Shown: positions 56,783 through 64,000 of the stretch, one piece after another
Layout of the letters: every line of letters begins with the position of its first letter
How positions within the stretch are numbered: the stretch's first letter is position 1
DNA from: Epiperipatus broadwayi
Lineage: Eukaryota; Onychophora; Udeonychophora; Euonychophora; Peripatidae
Reading direction: 5' to 3'
NCBI GenBank assembly: GCA_028023455.1
Contig: JAQFVV010006336.1
Span: 124,001-188,000 of the forward strand
DNA length: 64,000 nt
The notes under the pieces: generated by a model
Database searches by the model: none
What the model was told of the DNA's origin: nothing
Seen by the model: only the letters and a program-made list of their open reading frames with translations
Program-made: the position numbers and the translations under genes

Positions 56783-57096
56783 ATATATATAATTATTCAA
56801 AACAATACAATAATTAATACAGTAACAATATTTTAAACAAATATATACCAATTTAATAGAAGTACTTTCAACTATCTATGTAGTCGTTGTCAACTAGACT
56901 CAAATTGTATTAGAAAAAACCGTTACAAATGTAAACAAAAGCAATTACATTTGTAACGGTTTTTTCTAATACAATTTGAGTCTAGTTGACAACGACTACA
57001 TAGATAGTTGAAAGTACTTCTATTAAATTGGTATATATTTGTTTAAAATATTGTTACTGTATTAATTATTGTATTGTTTTGAATAATTATATATAT
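56783..57096. mobile_element. Perfect inverted repeat, ~152-bp arms, 10-base spacer
   Basis: The left arm 56783-56934 and right arm 56945-57096 are exact reverse complements as far as I can read, separated only by ACAAAAGCAA. The outer ends run into TA-rich sequence. It could extrude as a cruciform or be transcribed as a long double-stranded hairpin RNA. Perfect identity implies recent formation or gene conversion. Confidence 0.9.
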
Positions 57097-57134
57097 TTTA
57101 TTATAATTGGAATACAGACATTGATTAATAATTT

Positions 57135-57137
<3 letters not shown>

Positions 57138-57169
<32 letters not shown>
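57138..57169. repeat. Compound (CA)n(TA)n microsatellite
   Basis: CACACACACACACACACA followed by alternating TA. Confidence 0.9.
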
Positions 57170-57369
57170 ACAAATGCCGTAATATTAAAAATAATTTAAA
57201 TATATCTATTTTAATAGTCTAGTTTTATTTAAGATTGTAATTCTCAGAAAACATACAAAGGCCCCTTTTGATAATAGTATATTTCTGTAATACTATAGGT
57301 AAAAGGGATAATAAAAATATCAAATATCGTTTGCAAAATCTTTTTAAATGTAAACAAAGTACCTGAATG

Positions 57370-57370
<1 letters not shown>

Positions 57371-57454
<84 letters not shown>
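57371..57454. repeat. (TA)n microsatellite
   Basis: About 84 bases of alternating TA. Confidence 0.97.
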
Positions 57455-57457
<3 letters not shown>

Positions 57458-57997
57458 GTTAATAGAAATAATTGCATCACTTTTTTTTTTACTTTTTTAA
57501 ACTTGCTTATTTCTGAATATTCTAACATTTGGAATATTTAATACAAACTTTTTCAAAGCATAAACTATAAATATTTCAGTAAGTTCTCAGAAATACAAAA
57601 ATATAAACAAAAATAAACCATCAAAACACATAAGAAACATATACAATAATAAAATACAAAATATATATAGAAAATAATATTTTAAAAAATTTAAATTTTT
57701 AGTTTTAGAATTTTTTAAAATAATCCTTATTCTGAACAATCTTTGTAGTTTGTATCTTGACAAAAATTATATCAAAAAATCAAAACATTGTAAAATGATT
57801 TAATATTTATAATGATTTTCCTCATATTAAATTCGTTCTTTAGTAGTAAACAGATTTAAAAAAGCTAAAGCAAATAATTGAAGATTATATATATTAGTAT
57901 TTTTAAAGCTAAGAATAATTTGAAAAGAAATAAAAGAAACATTTTAAAAAAAATATAAACAATAAACTTGAAAAAACAGCAAAACAAAGAAGATTAT

Positions 57998-58004
<7 letters not shown>
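57455..58004. other. A/T-rich non-coding stretch
   Basis: Nothing could be supported here. Confidence 0.45.
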
Positions 58005-58036
<32 letters not shown>

Positions 58037-58104
58037 TTCTAGATAACAAATCATAAGTATATATATATATATATATAATTATTCTAGATAACAAATCATA
58101 AGTG
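58005..58104 (+). repeat. Tandem duplication, ~46-bp unit
   Basis: (TA)n + TAATTATTCTAGATAACAAA + TCATAAGT occurs twice in a row (58031-58058 and 58077-58103). Confidence 0.85.
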
Positions 58105-58394
58105 TAAAAATACATAGCATATGTACACACATAAACTCACTCATACATTCATCATTATTACCATTACTTTCAACTGTTATTGATCAACTGCAGAATGAAA
58201 ATCTTTCCAAGATTAATCCAGATTATCTGTTACCTTGGTCTTTTTTGAATTTTTATAGTCTCTTGTGATCCAATTTAAAACTTCAACTGTTCATCTATTA
58301 TCTTTTTTGGCAAATTGTCCAGATCTGTTTTATTTCACAACTTTTATTCCTTTTACTGATATCAATGTCACTTTTTTTCTCATCACATTTTTGC

Positions 58395-58950
58395 TACATA
58401 GTAATAGCTTTGGTAATCAATAGATTCTAGAAGATAGAGTTTAATAATTTCCCATCCAGTTGTGTTGTCTCCAATATTATCAGACTAACTTCAAGCCTAT
58501 GACTTTAATCAGTAAGAAACTTTTAGACATTGAAGATCTGTATACAAATCTTTGGATCTAAGACACCTAATAACTGCAGCATTTATTTATTTATTTTATG
58601 TTATGGTCAAGCTACTAGTCCTAATTCAAGATCATATTAAATTTTTTAATTCAAGGCAATTTGGTTACATTGTTGATCAGGATTGTTATAAACAAATAAC
58701 ACATCACAAGACACCTGTTTGAATCTTGCTTTGTTTCTCATCACATTTTCACCACCTAATATATGTTTAGTAATTACTAAATATCAGATAATAAGTATTT
58801 ATTAAATTCCCATCTAATCATATTCTATTCACTGTCTTCAGATGAGTTTCTATTTTGTAGATTTTATTTTTAATTACTGGAACATTAAATCAGGATCTTT
58901 GGATTAATGCACTGATCCTTTAGCAGATATCTTTTATTATTTTTTTAACT
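58395..58950 (+). repeat. Dispersed repeat family C, two tandem decayed copies
   Basis: Two units of roughly 350 bases. Each begins with a CTACATAGTAATAG/CACCTAATATATG-type block and a TCCCATC(C/T)A block, and each ends with a TCTTTGGAT(C/T)...GCAG(C/A)...TTTAT block, also found at 56380-56430. Strongly diverged; no open frame. Confidence 0.4.
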
Positions 58951-59030
58951 ATCAAGCTTCTATCCTACATCAATAAACATGTTAATGTTTTCAATTCAAG
59001 GTAATTTTTGTGTTGATATATAGATGCAAA

Positions 59031-60698
<1,668 letters not shown>

Positions 60699-60764
60699 GC
60701 AAAACCATAAAACAATACAATACTAGTAGATTAAATTCAAAGTTTTACCAAAATCCTTACACAA

Positions 60765-60801
60765 CCATGGTTTCATCTACTACAAATAGACCTTCTCAAG
60801 T
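60765..60801 (-). ncRNA. Hammerhead-like hairpin in PLE 3' region (variant)
   Basis: On the minus strand, ACTTGAGAAGG is followed by a TCTA/TAGA hairpin and GAAACC. GAAAC and helix II fit a PLE hammerhead, but the CUGANGA box is altered (CUUGAGA), so it is at best a decayed ribozyme. Confidence 0.3.
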
Positions 60802-60817
60802 GAAAATCAACCTAAAG

Positions 60818-60820
<3 letters not shown>

Positions 60821-60894
<74 letters not shown>
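60821..60894. repeat. (TA)n microsatellite
   Basis: About 74 bases of alternating TA between the PLE coding end and its 3' tail. Confidence 0.97.
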
Positions 60895-60897
<3 letters not shown>

Positions 60898-60912
60898 AAA
60901 CCTTCCCATAAT

Positions 60913-61573
60913 TCATTTCAAACTCCACCTTCCCTTAATATCAAAAGAAGTCTTCATAAGATTGATAGCCTCAGAATCAAGGAGTTTTATCATCAAAGTC
61001 TCCTTTAGTCTTCTTTTTAACTCATTCTTTTCATAAAAAATAACCGAAGCATTGTTAAACACTATTCTATGACCAGTATTCAATTCATGAATATATAAAG
61101 CTGAGTTAAGATACCTATGTTTAACTCTACTTATATGAACCTTAACCTTTTCATTAAGGCTAAATTTACTCTGGCCTACATAAAATTTACCACAACTACA
61201 TGGAATTTTATAAACAATACCAGGAATAGACCTACTATCAATAGACTGCTTTGAACCATTAAGTAATGAATTCAAATCAGAACCTTTCCTCCATGCAACA
61301 TTCTTTCCACCTAACAAATGACTATTCCTATAAACAAATTATAAATTGATGCTTTAAATGGTAAAGACACATATAATCATCATTCTTACCAACAAAATTC
61401 TTATCATCCAAATCACAACTATAAACATTATTATTAAATACCACTTTTTTAATAAAATCATGACTATAACCCAATTCTACATATTCAGCAGCAAATTGAC
61501 TTCTTTGAATATCAGCATCATTATTAAACTTATTAAGCCTTCTATTCCGACAACAAAAATTCAACAAAGACAT
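60913..61573 (-). pseudogene. PLE polyprotein C-terminus with GIY-YIG endonuclease
   Basis: The 134-codon frame 61317-60913 carries GIVYKIPCSCGKFYVGQSKF at about residues 33-52 (GIY and YIG motifs, Cys pair), a HELNTGH block near residue 77, and KRRLKETLMIKLL near 101-113, which holds the expected catalytic Glu. This nuclease nicks DNA to prime reverse transcription in PLEs. Upstream, frame 61573-61328 has a linker block (QFAAEYVELGYSHDFIKKVV) typical of the region between reverse transcriptase and nuclease. A frameshift separates the two frames, and another separates them from SHFIKPKNLRNMIRPDSYQP (about 61665-61600). The GIY-YIG domain itself looks intact, so this copy is younger than the 14 kb copies. 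About one quarter of a full protein remains. Confidence 0.8.
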
Positions 61574-61680
61574 TTTTTTTATGTATAAAAGGCTGATAAC
61601 TATCAGGCCTAATCATATTTCTCAAATTTTTAGGTTTTATAAAATGACTACAAAACAAAACATCATTAACAGTTTTGGTG

Positions 61681-62319
<639 letters not shown>

Positions 62320-62725
62320 TTTGGAAAATAATTTTTATTTTTATGAAATAAAAAAATTAAATTTGTTTTGTAACTTTAAAACTTTAACAAGATGAAAAAT
62401 AAATAATTTTTCTAAAATAAAATTGGCATCAAGGGAGAGAAATTGTAATTTTAACTGGAAAAAGAAAATTTTCCAAAACAACACTGCTACGTTCAGGTAT
62501 TTGGACAACATAATATAAACAACATTCAAAAAATAATTTTTATTTTTATAAAAAATAAATAAATAAATTTATTTGGTAACTTTAAAAGCTTAACAAGATG
62601 AAAAATAACTAACTTTTTGGCATCAAGGGGAAAAAAAATTGTAATTTTGACAGGAAAAAAAACATTCTCCAAAACAACATTGTGACATGTTCAGGTATTT
62701 GGACAACATAATATAAACAACTTTC
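62320..62725 (+). repeat. Tandem duplication, ~200-bp unit
   Basis: Unit 1 (62320-62527) and unit 2 (62528-62725) share AATAATTTTTATTTTTAT, TTAACAAGATGAAAAATAA, GGCATCAAGGG and GTATTTGGACAACATAATAT in the same order. Identity is high by eye, with a deletion of a TTTCTAAAATAAAATT block in unit 2. It may be the terminal repeat region of the adjacent transposon. Confidence 0.85.
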
Positions 62726-62872
62726 AAAAAATATAAAAATAGTTTAAAAAACAAGTACCAAATTACACTGATTGACATGCAAGTCTAAGCTATAATAAGA
62801 AGGCCTGAAAAATGTCTTCAGACTTGTGAACATGCCACCACATTCACTCCATCATGTAGGTATCCAGTGTTT

Positions 62873-63592
62873 TTATGGCTGTTTGTGCTGTTTCTTATTG
62901 CAAAATTTCAATAATCCCCACATGCACTCAATATTCTGGGTATGTGTGCCTGTTCTGGTATTGACAAAGTTGTAGTGATGGTTCACTGTCATATGTTTGT
63001 ACCCTGCAGCCTCAAGATCTGATGTATTATAATCCTTCCAGCAATCCGAGTAGATGGTAGAGCCAGGTTTCACATTATGTTGAATGGCCTGCAGAAAGGT
63101 GGCTTCAGACCAACAGGGCACACCCACACAAAGCATTTTTTTATTTCATGACATAGCCCACCAAAAACCCACTGTTGCATCATCATCCTTCCCTGGTGGT
63201 TCTTTCTCTGGCTGAATAATGTCTCATCAATCTCCACAGTTGAGCTAGGCTCACCAATTTTGTTTTCCGGGCTCTAGATATAAAGCTATTGTGACAAAGT
63301 TCATGAAGTCCATTTGTCCAGTAGACCATAGTATGCCAACATATATCCAAATCACCAATGGCCCTTTTAACAGTTAACTCCCCATGGCTCCAATAGTATA
63401 AGCGTGGCTGCAAGAACTGGCCTTGCATTTAAAATGATAGCTTCTGCAGTGATAAAGTCTCATATCTTGCCCACACAAACACTTTTTCATGACTGGCAGT
63501 ACTATTGATGTTTAAAAAATTTGATTGTGTCATCTTTTGTTAAGGGTAATACCCAAACTTTAACAATCTTTGATTTTAGTTCAGACATTCTA
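62873..63592 (-). pseudogene. Merlin/IS1016-type (ISXO2-like) DDE transposase, frameshifted
   Basis: On the minus strand from about ATG 63586 (MSELKSKI...), broken frames give a zinc-ribbon-like region (CGQDMRLYHCRSYHFKC near 63475-63420) and a block with DICWHTMVYWTNGLHELCHN (in frame 63428-63183). The first catalytic block is EIDETLFSQRKNHQGR then QQWVFGG (about 63235-63150). The 87-codon frame 63136-62873 contains STIYSDCWKDYN, MTVNHHYNFVNTRTGTHTQN and IECMWG. The DDE triad (EIDE, YSDC, QNIE) is recognisable. At least two frameshifts inactivate it. The usual length is about 300 residues, and most is represented. Merlin transposases cut and paste elements with short inverted ends; I could not define those ends here. 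Confidence 0.85.
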
Positions 63593-64000
63593 TTACTCTC
63601 GTGATTTTTCTCATGCAAACATGAATTTTAGTATGACTTTGTAATAATCACATTTACCACTCCTTTTTGACAATTAAAAAAACTGTCACACTTCACTGTA
63701 GAAGTGGGTCAAACTTTTCAAAATTTTTTAAAACTCATACTACATCATTGGATTTTGAAAATAATAACTTGTCAATGAAAATTAAAAAAAATTGACAGTC
63801 TCAATTACACACACCCTCAAAAAATACTGTAGTGATTTGTAAAATGAAATTGTTGGTATAAATTGTGTAACACTGTGTTCTCTGTCAGCAGTCAATGGAC
63901 ACTGCAGTAGAATAAACTTTCTATTTCTGAGTTGTTATAGAATTAGGCCCTGCACACTAAACAGACAATTTCTATGAATAACCATAGAAATAGAACGTTA
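63593..64000. other. Upstream flank of the Merlin transposase
   Basis: This stretch is less A/T-rich than the window average and probably still belongs to the transposon, but no inverted end matching the 62 kb side was found within the window. Confidence 0.35.

Overview
The window looks like an intergenic stretch of an animal genome. It is extremely A/T-rich and full of long (TA)n and (AAT)n microsatellites. No open reading frame looks like a host gene: the long ones are translated microsatellites, chance frames in A/T-rich DNA, or pieces of transposable elements. The element mix suggests a lophotrochozoan, most likely a cephalopod mollusc such as an octopus: tRNA-like repeats, an RTE-type LINE, Penelope-like elements (PLEs) with GIY-YIG nucleases, and a Merlin/ISXO2-like transposase. 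The organism is an inference, not something the sequence proves.

Layout. 0-13 kb is mostly featureless A/T-rich DNA with two decayed tRNA-like repeats and a (TA)n tract, ending in a telomere-like (CTAACCCTAAAA)n block at 13.0 kb. 13.6-15.2 kb is a large inverted pair of PLE 3' ends. 17.0-18.1 and 22.1-23.2 kb are two copies of a 1.1 kb repeat with a recurring AAATGTAATGGA motif; a foldback sequence and a tRNA-like repeat precede the second copy. 23-34 kb is A/T-rich with another tRNA-like repeat. 34.1-37.6 kb is a non-coding LTR retrotransposon inserted in a (TA)n tract. 37.9-40.8 kb is a decayed, antisense RTE-type LINE. 42.4-43.2 kb is a composite foldback repeat. 44.8-45.1 kb is a near-perfect hairpin element. 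49.1-50.1 kb is a TA-flanked, pogo/Tigger-like non-autonomous DNA transposon. 48-55 kb carries four long (AAT)n-type arrays. 56.8-57.1 kb is a perfect inverted repeat with arms of about 150 bp. 60.7-61.7 kb is a second PLE lineage, and 62.9-63.6 kb a broken Merlin transposase.

Most interesting signal: several unrelated-looking repeats carry the conserved core of a type I hammerhead ribozyme, CUGANGA - helix II - GAAA. It occurs in the tRNA-like repeat family (21.6 and 27.5 kb, decayed at 54.4 kb and at the window start), in the 3' region of the PLE family (43.1 kb well preserved, 13.8 and 15.0 kb decayed), in another PLE-like tail (53.7 kb), and in the loop of the 44.9 kb hairpin element. PLEs and small metazoan retrozymes are known to carry such ribozymes. 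The tRNA-like plus hammerhead arrangement here is the best candidate for an under-described system. Cleavage-site strands could not be fixed with confidence by eye.
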